Notes: generated by a model from the letters alone, not told the origin. Shown: positions 1 through 8,909, counted from the stretch's first letter. The stretch: 64,000 nucleotides of DNA from Burkholderia guangdongensis (GCF_013403875.1 NZ_JACBNX010000010.1:1-64000), one strand, 5' to 3'. Made by a program: numbers and translations.

Positions 1-144
1 GAATGAGGTGCGAGTCAGCGGATTTCATACGGGCCCGCAGCGGCACGACCGCCTGCAACAAGGCCGGATATAGAGCTGCAGCCCATCCTGTCTGTCGGAA
101 CACACGAAAACTGTTGCAAACGGGACGCGTTCATATAGAGGATC

Positions 145-357
145 ATGACGCGCAAGTACATCGATTGCCGCGAGTTTCCGAGCGACATGCACTGCTCGGT
201 CGCGATTTCCGCCGATTCCGACGGCGAACTGCTCGAAGCCGCGGTTCAGCACGCGGTGTCCGTGCATCAGCATGCGGATTCGCCCGAGCTGCGCGAGCAG
301 TTGAAGACGCTGTTCCACGACGGCACGCCGCCCGTCGACGCGCCGAAGGCGGCGTGA
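145..357 (+). CDS. DUF1059 family small protein
   Basis: A 70-residue soluble protein that matches the small DUF1059 family by its opening (KYIDCREFPSD followed by CSVAI) and by the later HAVSVHQHADSPELREQL stretch. The family has no established biochemical role; the paired Cys at about residues 8 and 17 and the HxxxxHQH motif suggest metal binding, but that is inference. An AGAGG sequence lies a few bases before the ATG. It is followed by the convergent pirin gene. The 144 bases before it hold no convincing gene. Confidence 0.8.
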   Translation: MTRKYIDCREFPSDMHCSVAISADSDGELLEAAVQHAVSVHQHADSPELREQLKTLFHDGTPPVDAPKAA

Positions 358-407
358 GTTGAAGTGACGCGGGATGCGGATGGCGAGGCATCCGCATCGG
401 ACAGGCG

Positions 408-1280
408 TCAGAACGGCACGCCGTCGAGCCGCCCCATTCTGCCGCTCGCGAAATCGCGCTTCGCCTGCGTCATTCGCTCTTCGGTATCCATCACGAACGG
501 CCCGCCGAACAGGATCGGCCCTTGCGCCGCCGCGCCACCGAGCAGCGCGACGTCGGCCGGCGCATCGCCGGCGTTCGACAACGTCACGCGCGTGCCGTCG
601 CCGAGCACCACCAGTGCCCCCGGGCCCACCGGGGCGCCTTCCGCGATCGCGAGCCTGCCGTCGAGCACGTACGCGCCGAGCTCGGGTGCGGCCACGTCGA
701 GCGTCACCTGCGCGCCGGCGTCGAGATGCACGTGCGCGAACACGGTTTCGGTCGTCGTTTTCATCGGACCGATACATGCGCTCGGTTGTCCGGCCATCTG
801 CCCGGCCATCTGCCCGACCACTTGTCCGGCCACAACATGCACGCGCGCGCCGTCACATTGCAGCTCGGGGATCTCCGCCGCGCGAAACGACGCATACGCG
901 GGCTCGATCAGCTTCTGCGCGGGCGGCAGGCTGGTCCACAGCTGCAGCCCGTGCCGGCCGCCGGTCGGCTGCTCCGCGTGCAGGATCCCGCGCCCCGCGC
1001 GGATCCATTGCGCGTCGCCGGGCCCGAGACGGTCGCGAAAGCCTTCGCTGTCGCGATGCTCGACGCCGCCTTCGAGCAGATAGCTGATCACCTCGATGCC
1101 CGCGTGCGGATGCGGCCGGTCGCCGATCCCGCGCCGGCTCGCGTGCCGGTAGTGGTCGAGCATCACGAACGGCCCGAGCGACACGCGCTCCGACAGCGGC
1201 AGCGCACGCCACAGCAGCATGTCGCCGTCGTCGATCGCGCGATGGCCCGGCAGAATCCGTTCAATGCGTCGTGCAGTCAT
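408..1280 (-). CDS. Pirin family protein
   Basis: A 290-residue bicupin of the pirin family. The N-terminal cupin carries the metal-binding set at His57 and His59 (RPHPHAG), His101 and Glu103 (GILHAEQ), which match the Fe ligands of characterised pirins. Some bacterial pirins have quercetinase activity and others act as redox-sensing partners, so the substrate is unknown. The C-terminal cupin ends at GRLDGVPF. A short oligopeptide expansion (VVGQMAGQMAGQ) sits around residue 180. A GAGGATG Shine-Dalgarno precedes the ATG. It lies 52 bases downstream of, and on the same strand as, the beta-helix-like gene and may be co-transcribed with it. Confidence 0.9.
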   Translation of the reverse strand: MTARRIERILPGHRAIDDGDMLLWRALPLSERVSLGPFVMLDHYRHASRRGIGDRPHPHAGIEVISYLLEGGVEHRDSEGFRDRLGPGDAQWIRAGRGILHAEQPTGGRHGLQLWTSLPPAQKLIEPAYASFRAAEIPELQCDGARVHVVAGQVVGQMAGQMAGQPSACIGPMKTTTETVFAHVHLDAGAQVTLDVAAPELGAYVLDGRLAIAEGAPVGPGALVVLGDGTRVTLSNAGDAPADVALLGGAAAQGPILFGGPFVMDTEERMTQAKRDFASGRMGRLDGVPF

Positions 1281-1332
1281 GATGTTTCATCCTCTTCTTC
1301 GAATGGGTCGATCGCGGCGATCACCGCGCGGA

Positions 1333-2577
1333 TTACGCAACGGTGGCGGCGGTGGCCACGCCGTCGATCCGCAGCGTGCCGATCGTGCCGTGCACTTCGA
1401 GCGGCGCGATGCCTTCGCCGTGCGCGACGACGCCGCCTTCGACGTCGATCTCGCGCGCGGCGCCGCCCGGCTTGATGCTGAGCGGAACCGCCGACAGCCG
1501 CACGACGACACCCTTCACCAGCGAATCGCCGGTGCCGCCGAACGTCTCGATGCCGCGATGCACGGCGAGCCGGCCGATCGGCTGGCTGATCTGGATGCCG
1601 ACCGCGCCGTCCGCGTGCGTGGTGATCCGGTCGAACTCGGCGACGTTCACGGTGCCGTCATACACGTTGAAGCCACGCGCGCCCTGCCCGAACGTCTCGA
1701 TCGGCGCATGCACGCGCAACTCGTTCACGGTTCCGAAGTTCACGAAGCCGATTCCGCTCGGCCCATATGACGTGAGCTTTTCGTCGGCGTCCCAGCGGTC
1801 GACGGTGCCCCAGTTGTCGAGCACCATGTCGTTCACGCCGTACGTGACGACCGGCCCGCGATTGCGCACGACGTCGACGAACGCGTTCGTCACCGTGAAC
1901 ACGCCGCCGGTGATCTGGTCCTGCGTGCCGGGCGCGATGCGGCCGTCGCTGTAGACCGCGCCCGTCTCGAGCAGCGGCACGCTGAGCCGCCCTCCGTCCG
2001 GCGTGCCGCTGACGAAGATCCCGCTGCCGAGCACCGGCGCGCTCGGGCGCCCCGCCGACAGGCCGACGAGCCGCGCGCTGACGACGACGGCCGGGTCCGT
2101 GCGCATGTTCCACAGCGTGAACGCACCCTGCGTCACGTGCACGCCATAGCCTTGCGGACGATCGGCGCGGCCGCGCGCGTCGGCGGCGATCACGTCGAGG
2201 CCGTCGACGTCGACGTGCCCGCCGCCCATCCGGTCCGCGACGAGAATCTGCACCTGCCCGACCGTCGCGACGCGCGCGATCCGGATCCAGCCGAGATGCT
2301 CGACGCCGGTGTCGTTGAAGATCGCGCGCCGGTCCGCCGACGCTTCGATGCGCAGGCCGGCGATCTCGTTGTCGGCGCTCAGTTGCAGGCCGTCGACGCC
2401 GGCCGCGAACGCGAGCGCCGCATCGGCATCCTCGCCGACGAGCCGCTGGCCCGGCGCGAGCCGGATCGTCGGCAGATTCGACAGCGCGCCGCGCACGACG
2501 ATGTCGCGATGCTGCGCGTTCTGGGTGGCGGCCTGCAGTGCCTGCGGGGTGTCTACAACGGCTTGCGGTGCGGTCAT
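1333..2577 (-). CDS. Hypothetical right-handed beta-helix-like protein
   Basis: A 414-residue protein without a recognisable signal peptide or membrane segment. It is built of short repeating strands with regularly placed Gly, Asn and Val, as in VVVRGALSN, FVNFGTVNELRVHAPIET and ITTHADGAVGIQIS. That pattern resembles pectin-lyase-like beta helices, but no catalytic motif was recognised. The function is unknown. It is transcribed divergently from a LysR-type regulator across about 210 bases and sits upstream of the pirin gene on the same strand, so LysR control is a reasonable inference. Other possibilities are a polysaccharide-active enzyme or a structural surface protein exported by a non-Sec route. 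Confidence 0.75.
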   Translation of the reverse strand: MTAPQAVVDTPQALQAATQNAQHRDIVVRGALSNLPTIRLAPGQRLVGEDADAALAFAAGVDGLQLSADNEIAGLRIEASADRRAIFNDTGVEHLGWIRIARVATVGQVQILVADRMGGGHVDVDGLDVIAADARGRADRPQGYGVHVTQGAFTLWNMRTDPAVVVSARLVGLSAGRPSAPVLGSGIFVSGTPDGGRLSVPLLETGAVYSDGRIAPGTQDQITGGVFTVTNAFVDVVRNRGPVVTYGVNDMVLDNWGTVDRWDADEKLTSYGPSGIGFVNFGTVNELRVHAPIETFGQGARGFNVYDGTVNVAEFDRITTHADGAVGIQISQPIGRLAVHRGIETFGGTGDSLVKGVVVRLSAVPLSIKPGGAAREIDVEGGVVAHGEGIAPLEVHGTIGTLRIDGVATAATVA

Positions 2578-2788
2578 GGCGTGTCCTCTCCTCGAAATGA
2601 AATCGCCCGGGCGATGGACAGCATCGTAGGCGGGTGCGCCGCGCGGTTGAAGGCGTGGCGCCTCACTTCATTTGTGCCGCGGCGGCATCAATCGCTGGAC
2701 GCCGGTCGGGCCGTCCGGCAGAATCGCCGCACCCTCCCTCGCCGGCGCGCGCCGTGGCGGCCGCGCCGCATCGTCAGGAATCGGTCGG

Positions 2789-3688
2789 ATGAACGAATCG
2801 GGAATCGCCAGCCTGAGCACGGTCGAGATGTTCTGCGCGGCCGCGAAGGTGCAGAGCTTCACCGCGGCGGCGGCCGCGCTCGGCACGACACCGTCGGCGG
2901 TCAGCAAGGCCGTGCAGCGGCTCGAGAACCGGCTCGGCGTGAAGCTGTTCCAGCGCACGACGCGCGCGATCCGACTGACCGACGACGGCCTCGCGTACTA
3001 CCGCACCTGCCGAGCCGCGCTCGACAGCATCCGCGACGTCGAAGACGCGCTCGCGCGGCAGCAGATGCCGCGCGGCGAGCTGCGCATCAGCCTGCCGTAC
3101 AGCTACGGGATCAAGCGCGTGATTCCGCTCATACCGCGCTACGTCGAGCGCCATCACGGGCAGGTGAAGGTCGTCGTGTCGCTGAGCAATGCACTGACGG
3201 ATTTCGTGCGGCAGGGTTTCGACATGGCGATCCGGCTCGGCGAGATCGCGGATTCCCGGCTCGTCGCGCGCACGCTGCATCAGGCGCAGAGCCGGGTCGT
3301 CGCGTCGCCCGGCTATCTGAAGCGGCATCCGGCGCCCGCGCATCCGGACGCGCTCGCCGAGCACGACTGCATCGGCCTGCTGATGCAGGACAGCGGCCGC
3401 GTGCTGCCGTGGACGTTTTCGGAAGGCGGGCAGCCGCGCGACGTGAAGATCCGGCCAGGCATCACGTTCGACCATCCGCTCGGCGCACTCGCCGCGGCGC
3501 TCGCCGACGCCGGCTGCGTGCAGCTGCTCGACTTCACCGTCGACGACGAGTTGCGCACCGGCCGGCTCGTCGAAGTGCTCGCCGATTTCCGGCCGCCGCC
3601 ACAGCCGGTGTCCGCGGTCTATCCGGACAACCGGCACGTGCCCGCGAAAGTGCGGACGTTCATCGATTTTCTCGTCGACGCGGGGTAG
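2789..3688 (+). CDS. LysR family transcriptional regulator
   Basis: A 299-residue regulator. The N-terminal winged HTH spans about residues 8-65 (TVEMFCAAAKVQSFTAAAAA, then TPSAVSKAVQRLENRLG), and a LysR substrate-binding domain follows, with typical elements such as GELRISLP, DMAIRLGE and VASPGYL. The reading frame is open further upstream, but the ATG at 2789 gives the usual LysR length and places the HTH at the N terminus. It is divergent from the beta-helix-like gene, the classical arrangement for a LysR regulator and its target. The effector cannot be inferred. The gene ends convergently with the threonine aldolase gene. Confidence 0.9.
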   Translation: MNESGIASLSTVEMFCAAAKVQSFTAAAAALGTTPSAVSKAVQRLENRLGVKLFQRTTRAIRLTDDGLAYYRTCRAALDSIRDVEDALARQQMPRGELRISLPYSYGIKRVIPLIPRYVERHHGQVKVVVSLSNALTDFVRQGFDMAIRLGEIADSRLVARTLHQAQSRVVASPGYLKRHPAPAHPDALAEHDCIGLLMQDSGRVLPWTFSEGGQPRDVKIRPGITFDHPLGALAAALADAGCVQLLDFTVDDELRTGRLVEVLADFRPPPQPVSAVYPDNRHVPAKVRTFIDFLVDAG

Positions 3689-3731
3689 GCGGCGTTCGCC
3701 CACCGCTTACGCCGGCCGCTTACGGCACCAC

Positions 3732-4745
3732 TTACGCCGGCCGCTGCGCGAAGTACGCGCCGACCGCGTCGACGAATGCGTCGATGTCCGCGCGCGACAC
3801 GTCGCAGTGCGTGACGAAACGCGACGCGTACAGCATCTGCGTCAGTATCCCGCGCGCTTTCAGCCACGCCTCGAGCGGCACGCAGTCGGCTTCCGGGAAT
3901 TGCGCGAACACCATGTTCGTCGCATGCGACAGCACCTTCACCGGTTCGATCCGCGCGAGGCCTTCGGCGAGGCGCGCCGCGTTCTCGTGATCGTCGGCGA
4001 GCCGCTCGACGTTGTGATCGAGCGCGTACAGGCACGCGGCCGCCAGGATGCCCGATTGCCGCATCCCGCCGCCGAGCACCTTGCGCCAGCGCTGCGCGCG
4101 CTCGATCAGCGCGCGGCTGCCGGCCAGCACCGAGCCGACCGGCGCGCCGAGCCCTTTCGAGAAGCAGATCGAGATCGTGTCGAACGGCGCGCACAGCTCG
4201 GCGAGCGAGCGACCCGACGCGACCACCGCGTTGCACACGCGCGCACCGTCGAGATGCGCGGCGAGCCTGCGGCTCTTCGCGAACGCGACGGCCCGCTCCG
4301 CATAGCCGTCCGGCAGCACGACGCCGCCGATCGTGTTCTCGAGCGCAAAGAGGCGCGTGCGCGCGAAGTGATTGTCGAGCGGCTTGATCGCAGCCGCGAC
4401 CTTGTCGAGCGGCAGCGTGCCGTCCGGTGCGTTCTCGATCGGCTGCGGCTGAATGCTGCCGAGCACCGCCGCGCCGCCGCCTTCGTATTTGTATGTGTGC
4501 GCGGCCTGCCCGACGATGTACTCGTCGCCGCGCTCGCAGTGCGCCATCAGCGCGGCGAGATTGCTCTGCGTGCCGCTCGGGAAGAACAGCCCCGCCTCCT
4601 TGCCCGCGCGCTCGGCGGTGGCCGCCTGCAGACGCAGCACGGTCGGGTCGTCGCCCCAGACGTCGTCGCCGACCTCGGCGTTCATCATCGCCGCCAGCAT
4701 CGCCGGGCTGGGGCGCGTCACGGTGTCGCTGCGCAAATCGATCAT
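3732..4745 (-). CDS. ltaE: Low-specificity L-threonine aldolase
   Basis: A 337-residue PLP-dependent fold-type I aldolase that cleaves L-threonine or L-allo-threonine to glycine and acetaldehyde in the cytosol. It opens with MIDLRSDTVTRPSPAM and carries the PLP-contact HLDGAR at 164-169. The Schiff-base lysine is Lys197 in CFSKGLGAPVGS, the same position as in E. coli LtaE. The start at 4745 was chosen over an upstream in-frame start because the family begins at this MIDLRSDT. The gene is convergent with the LysR gene and appears monocistronic. Confidence 0.95.
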   Translation of the reverse strand: MIDLRSDTVTRPSPAMLAAMMNAEVGDDVWGDDPTVLRLQAATAERAGKEAGLFFPSGTQSNLAALMAHCERGDEYIVGQAAHTYKYEGGGAAVLGSIQPQPIENAPDGTLPLDKVAAAIKPLDNHFARTRLFALENTIGGVVLPDGYAERAVAFAKSRRLAAHLDGARVCNAVVASGRSLAELCAPFDTISICFSKGLGAPVGSVLAGSRALIERAQRWRKVLGGGMRQSGILAAACLYALDHNVERLADDHENAARLAEGLARIEPVKVLSHATNMVFAQFPEADCVPLEAWLKARGILTQMLYASRFVTHCDVSRADIDAFVDAVGAYFAQRPA

Positions 4746-4917
4746 CGTCGATGGATCCCTGAGTGATGGCGGGAGATTCACGCCCCGCCGAACGAAACTC
4801 AAAGTGTACGCAAAAACGCACGGCGCGCGCCGGCGGCGGCTCGCTCACCCGGACACGAACCCGGACGCGCACTCGGGCGCGAACCCGAACGCGGCGCGCG
4901 CCGTCATCGCCGGATCG

Positions 4918-5448
4918 TCAGTATCCCGGTGGAGGCGGCTGGATGCCGGGCGGCGGAAGCGGGGTCGGCGCACCGCGCGGCGCGCCGCCGCCCATCCCAC
5001 CGCCCATCCCGCCCGGCATCGGCACGCGATCGCCGGCCGCGTACATGCACTGCAGATACGCGTAGTCGTAGCGGCGCTGCACGTCGTATGCGGAACCCTG
5101 CGCCGCGCCCGCGCCGACGGCACCACCCGCCAGCAGCCCGGCGCCCGCGCCGACCGCCGCGCCGTGTCCGCCGCCGAGCGCCGCGCCGGCCGCCGCGCCG
5201 AGCGCGGTGCCGACCGCTGCGCTGCCGAGTGCGCTCGCGGTCGACGCCTGGCCCGCGCTGACGCCGCCCGACTGCTCGAACGCGTACTGGCGGCAGTTCG
5301 CGTCGTCCGCGCGAAACTGGTCGAAGGTCTTGCCGCTGCCGGGCAGCGCCATCACGGTCGGGCCGACCGGCATGTATACGCACGCGCCGACGAGGCCGGC
5401 CATCGCGCAGATCGCGCCCGTGCGCAGATATCGAATCGGATCGTTCAT
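4918..5448 (-). CDS. Glycine-zipper lipoprotein
   Basis: A 176-residue exported protein. The N-terminal signal ends in a lipobox-like VGAC at about residues 26-29, which suggests lipid attachment. The middle is a long Gly/Ala-rich glycine zipper (about residues 75-125, SALGSAAVGTALGAAAGAAL and following) that is likely to insert in or lie along the outer membrane. The C terminus is Gly/Met/Pro-rich (GGMGGGMGGG, PPPGIQPPPPGY). The ATG at 5448 is preceded by a strong GGAGGG Shine-Dalgarno. It lies 14 bases downstream of the next small exported protein and probably shares its mRNA. The function is unknown, and a role in envelope integrity or stress is only a guess. Confidence 0.8.
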   Translation of the reverse strand: MNDPIRYLRTGAICAMAGLVGACVYMPVGPTVMALPGSGKTFDQFRADDANCRQYAFEQSGGVSAGQASTASALGSAAVGTALGAAAGAALGGGHGAAVGAGAGLLAGGAVGAGAAQGSAYDVQRRYDYAYLQCMYAAGDRVPMPGGMGGGMGGGAPRGAPTPLPPPGIQPPPPGY

Positions 5449-5462
5449 CGTCGCGCCCTCCT

Positions 5463-5780
5463 TCATTGCGGCCGCGCGGGCACTTCGCGCCAGCCGGACG
5501 AGCAATCCTTCACGTACGGGTAGTACCGCTTCGCCGCGTCGCAGTAGTACCAGACGCCGTCGGCCTGGCCGGGCTCGCCCCGCTCGACGTACTCGGCCGG
5601 TGGCGACGGCTCGACCGGCACCGCGATAACGGGCGGCGGATAGTAATAGGGCGCGGGCACGACCGGGCCATCGTAATAACCGGGCCCGATGAACACGCCG
5701 ACGCGCGCGGCGTGCGCCGCGCCGCCCGCGCACATCGCGACCGCGGCGGCGGCCCCCAGCACTAGCTTCGTTTGATTCAC
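5463..5780 (-). CDS. Small exported Tyr/Pro-rich protein
   Basis: A 105-residue protein with a clear Sec signal peptide (about residues 1-24, ending AAHAA) followed by a Tyr/Pro-rich segment (PAPYYYPPP) and a C-terminal part with two Cys (YYCDAAKRYYPYVKDCSSGW) that could form a disulfide in the periplasm. Proteins with this YYCxxxxxYYPYVxxC arrangement are common in Burkholderia but lack an assigned role. Translation appears to start at a GTG with GGAGA a few bases upstream. It is the first gene of a probable two-gene operon with the glycine-zipper lipoprotein. Confidence 0.8.
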   Translation of the reverse strand: MNQTKLVLGAAAAVAMCAGGAAHAARVGVFIGPGYYDGPVVPAPYYYPPPVIAVPVEPSPPAEYVERGEPGQADGVWYYCDAAKRYYPYVKDCSSGWREVPARPQ

Positions 5781-6286
5781 GTTGCGTTCTCCGAAAATTC
5801 GGCTCGCCGATGACGAACCGGATAACGCAACGCTACGTCGTGCCCGATCCGCCAGCCATTACACGGACGCGCGGCATTTTTGCGACGTATTACGTCTGTG
5901 ACAAAACATCCATGCGCCACGTGATTCGGCGCGCGGTTCGCGTTATCCGGTAACGGATCGAAAAATCGATGCGCGCGCAACGCGCCGCCGTGACGCACAA
6001 CCCGACGTGCAACCCGGCGCACAACCCGACGCGCCCCCGCCGCATGACGCGTCGCGCCATATTGACGCAGATGCGGCAGCCGGTCGCGCCCGTCGCCCCC
6101 CCGCGCGGCCGACCGTGATCTTGATACGAATCAAGGTCTTATCCCGATAACTAGGTGCAACATCTGAAACGCTGCGACGAGTTGGCGCATTTCGCGGCGC
6201 AACATGCGCTTCCATACTTCAGCCAACCCCGCCGCCGGCAGCCCGCCGGCGAATCACGTCAGCATCGCTTCACTGGTATCGCCCGT
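5781..6286. other. Long intergenic region between divergent genes
   Basis: About 500 bases without a convincing gene between the small exported protein (minus) and cioA (plus). It holds a perfect Anr/Fnr box at 6121-6134, described separately. Around 5995-6035 there is a short GC-rich stretch in which the 13-mer GCACAACCCGACG occurs twice with a variant between. The last 130 bases are probably the cioA 5' untranslated leader if transcription starts near the Anr/Fnr box. An open frame upstream of cioA (from 6155) has no family similarity and was not called. Confidence 0.6.
6121..6134 (+). promoter_or_regulatory. Anr/Fnr-type oxygen-response box upstream of cioA
   Basis: The sequence TTGATACGAATCAA is a perfect match to the TTGAT-N4-ATCAA dyad bound by Fnr/Anr/Dnr family regulators. 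It is the only such perfect dyad noticed upstream of a gene in this window and lies about 150 bases before the cioA start. Anr control of cio/cyd genes is known in pseudomonads. Whether it activates or represses here depends on the start site, which cannot be seen. Confidence 0.75.
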
Positions 6287-7711
6287 ATGGAACCCGCTCT
6301 TTCGGCCCTCGATCTGGCCCGCCTGCAATTCGCGTTCACCGTCTCCTTCCACATCGTCTTTCCGGCGCTCAGCATCGGGCTCGCGAGCTTCATCGCGGTG
6401 CTCGAATACCGCTGGCTGAAAACCGGCAAGCGCTATTACCAGGACCTGTGCCTGTTCTGGTCGAAGATCTTCGCGGTCGCGTTCGGCATGGGCGTCGTGT
6501 CCGGCGTCGTGATGAGCTACCAGTTCGGCACGAACTGGTCCGGCTTCTCGAGCTTCGCGGGCGCGGTCACCGGGCCGCTGTTGATGTACGAGGTGATGAC
6601 CGCGTTCTTCCTCGAAGCCGGCTTCCTCGGGATCATGCTGTTCGGCTGGAATCGCGTAAGCCCGCGCGCGCACTTCGGCGCGACGCTGATGGTCGCGATC
6701 GGCACGCTGATCTCGACGTTCTGGATTCTCGCGTCGAACAGCTGGATGCAGACGCCGCAGGGCATCGAGATCGTCGACGGTCGCATCGTGCCGGTCGACT
6801 GGTTCAGGATCATCTTCAATCCGTCGTTCCCGTACCGGCTCGCGCACATGGCGATCGCGGCATTCGTCGTCGCGGCGCTCGTCGTCGCCGCGACCGGCGC
6901 GTGGCATCTGCTGAAAGGCCGTCGCGACAAGGCGGTGAAGAAGATGTTCTCGATGTCGCTGTGGCTGCTGCTCGTGCTCGCGCCGCTGCAGGCGGTCGTC
7001 GGCGACCAGCATGGCTTGAACACGCTCGCGCATCAGCCGGCGAAGATCGCCGCGATCGAAGGGCTGTGGGATACCGAGCACGGCGGCACCGCGCTCAATC
7101 TGTTCGGCATGCCGGACATGCGCGCGGAAACGACGCGCTACAGCGTGTCGGTTCCGCATCTCGGCAGCCTGATCCTCACGCACAGCTGGAACGGCGAGAT
7201 CCGCGGGCTGAAGAGCTTCCCGCCCGAGGACCGCCCGAACTCGCCCGTCGTGTTCTGGAGCTTCCGGATCATGGTCGGCCTCGGTTTCGCGATGATCGGC
7301 CTCGCCGCGCTCGCGTGGCTGCTGCGCCGCCGCGGCCGGCTGTACGAATCGAAAGCGCTGCAGCGCTTCGCGCTCGCGATGGGCCCGGCCGGCTTCGTGT
7401 CGTTGCTCGCCGGCTGGGTGACGACCGAGGTGGGCCGCCAGCCGTGGGTCGTGTACGGCGTGATGCGTACCACGCAAGCGGTGTCGCCGTTGTCCGCGCA
7501 GCAGGTCGGGATCTCGATGCTGACGTTCGTCGTCGTGTACTTCCTCGTGTTCGGCACCGGCATCTACTACATGCTGAAGCTGATGAAGCACGGCCCCGCG
7601 CTGCCCGGCGCGGCGCCCGACGACGCGCCCGACGACGCATCCGGCATGCGCGCCGATCGCACCGCGCGCCGCCCGCTGTCCGCCGCGCGCGAGCTGATCG
7701 ACGCCGCGTGA
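6287..7711 (+). CDS. cioA: Cyanide-insensitive bd-type quinol oxidase subunit I (CydA/CioA)
   Basis: A 474-residue integral membrane protein of the CydA family that oxidises quinol and reduces oxygen at haems b and d. It opens with SALDLARLQFAFTVSFHIVFPALSIG, where His22 is the conserved haem d ligand region, and contains the GRQPW motif late in the chain. The quinol-binding loop is short, as in CioA rather than E. coli CydA. The ATG at 6287 gives the family N terminus, although a good ribosome-binding site is not obvious. cioB and a DUF2474 gene follow directly in one operon. An Anr/Fnr box upstream suggests oxygen-responsive control. Confidence 0.93.
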   Translation: MEPALSALDLARLQFAFTVSFHIVFPALSIGLASFIAVLEYRWLKTGKRYYQDLCLFWSKIFAVAFGMGVVSGVVMSYQFGTNWSGFSSFAGAVTGPLLMYEVMTAFFLEAGFLGIMLFGWNRVSPRAHFGATLMVAIGTLISTFWILASNSWMQTPQGIEIVDGRIVPVDWFRIIFNPSFPYRLAHMAIAAFVVAALVVAATGAWHLLKGRRDKAVKKMFSMSLWLLLVLAPLQAVVGDQHGLNTLAHQPAKIAAIEGLWDTEHGGTALNLFGMPDMRAETTRYSVSVPHLGSLILTHSWNGEIRGLKSFPPEDRPNSPVVFWSFRIMVGLGFAMIGLAALAWLLRRRGRLYESKALQRFALAMGPAGFVSLLAGWVTTEVGRQPWVVYGVMRTTQAVSPLSAQQVGISMLTFVVVYFLVFGTGIYYMLKLMKHGPALPGAAPDDAPDDASGMRADRTARRPLSAARELIDAA

Positions 7712-7757
7712 CCCGACCCACGCTTCGCGCAACTTTACGAGAAATACGAGAACGCTT

Positions 7758-8765
7758 ATGGACGTCACCGTCATCTGGGCCGCGATCATCGCGCTCGGGC
7801 TCTTCATGTACGTCGTACTCGACGGCTTCGACCTCGGCATCGGCATCGTCTTCCCGTTCTTTCCGGACGAGAAGGAACGCGACCTGATGATGAACACCGT
7901 CGCGCCCGTCTGGGACGGCAACGAGACGTGGCTCGTGCTCGGCGGCGCCGCGCTGTTCGCGGTGTTTCCGACCGTCTATGCGACCGTGCTGTCCGCGCTG
8001 TACCTGCCGCTCGTGTTCATGCTGATCTGCCTGATCTTTCGCGGCGTGTCGTTCGAGATCCGCGCGAAGGCGCGGCGCACGAAGCATCTGTGGGATCTCG
8101 CATTCATCGGCGGCTCCACGGGCGCCACGTTCTTCCAGGGCATCGCGCTCGGCGCGTTCCTGCAGGGGATTCCGGTCGAGAACGGCGCGTTCGCCGGCGA
8201 CGCGTTCGGCTGGCTCACGCCGTTCAGCCTGCTGACGGGCCTGGGCCTCGTCGCGACGTACGCGCTGCTCGGCTGCTGCTGGCTCGTCGCGAAGACGGAA
8301 GGCGATCTGCAACGGCGGCTGCATCGCGTCGTGTGGCCGCTGACCGTCGTGCTGCTCGGCTTCATCGCGATCGTGAGCCTGTGGACGCCGCTGCAGGACC
8401 CGGCGATCGCCACGCGCTGGTTCGACGACGGGCTGTTCTGGCGACTGCTGCCGGTGCCGTTCGCCGTCGCCGGCTGCGCGGCATGGATGCATCGCGCGGT
8501 GCGCGACCGTCACGACATGACGCCGTTCGTGCTCGCGCTCGCGCTGGTGCTGCTCGGCTACGTCGGGCTGCTCGTGAGCCTGTGGCCATACGCGATTCCG
8601 CAGAGCATGACGCTGTGGGAAGCCGCCGCGCCACGCGAGAGCCAGACGTTTACACTAGTCGGCGCGGCGGTGATCCTGCCCGTGATCATCGCGTACACGA
8701 CGATGGGCTACTGGGTGTTCCGAGGAAAGGTGCGACATGACGATCCGAACGGCTACCACCACTGA
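7758..8765 (+). CDS. cioB: Cyanide-insensitive bd-type quinol oxidase subunit II (CydB/CioB)
   Basis: A 335-residue CydB-family protein with about eight to nine hydrophobic segments. The family signature is at the N terminus (YVVLDGFDLGIG, then PVWDGNETWLV around residues 54-64). It pairs with CioA to form the oxidase. It starts 46 bases after cioA and its 3' end overlaps the start of the downstream 53-residue DUF2474 gene by 29 bases, which implies translational coupling. Confidence 0.95.
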   Translation: MDVTVIWAAIIALGLFMYVVLDGFDLGIGIVFPFFPDEKERDLMMNTVAPVWDGNETWLVLGGAALFAVFPTVYATVLSALYLPLVFMLICLIFRGVSFEIRAKARRTKHLWDLAFIGGSTGATFFQGIALGAFLQGIPVENGAFAGDAFGWLTPFSLLTGLGLVATYALLGCCWLVAKTEGDLQRRLHRVVWPLTVVLLGFIAIVSLWTPLQDPAIATRWFDDGLFWRLLPVPFAVAGCAAWMHRAVRDRHDMTPFVLALALVLLGYVGLLVSLWPYAIPQSMTLWEAAAPRESQTFTLVGAAVILPVIIAYTTMGYWVFRGKVRHDDPNGYHH

Positions 8766-8898
8766 CCGCCGCGCGACGCGGCGCCTGCCCGGCTGGGCGT
8801 GGTTCGTGCTTCTGTGGGCCGGCGGCGTCGCGGGCGCGGTCGCGCTGGGTTACGCGTTCAAGCTCTTCATGAATCTGACGCTGTTCGCGGTGAAGTAG
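8737..8898 (+). CDS. DUF2474 family small membrane protein, third gene of the cio operon
   Basis: A 53-residue protein that starts inside cioB (ATG at 8737, in another frame, with AGGAAAGG upstream) and ends at TAG 8896-8898. It has a basic N terminus (RRATRRLPG) and one transmembrane helix (WAWFVLLWAGGVAGAVALGY). Size, topology and position after cydB match DUF2474, a small single-span family encoded after cio-type oxidase genes. By analogy with CydX or CbdX it may stabilise the oxidase, but this is inference. It is easily missed by automatic annotation because of the overlap. Confidence 0.85.
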   Translation: MTIRTATTTDRRATRRLPGWAWFVLLWAGGVAGAVALGYAFKLFMNLTLFAVK

Positions 8899-8909
8899 GC
8901 GCGCGGCGC

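Noticed and set aside
4850..4897. Short CGAACCCGGACGCG-like direct repeats between ltaE and the glycine-zipper gene
   Set aside because: Low-complexity GC-rich sequence of about 50 bases with no consistent unit; nothing beyond composition can be supported.
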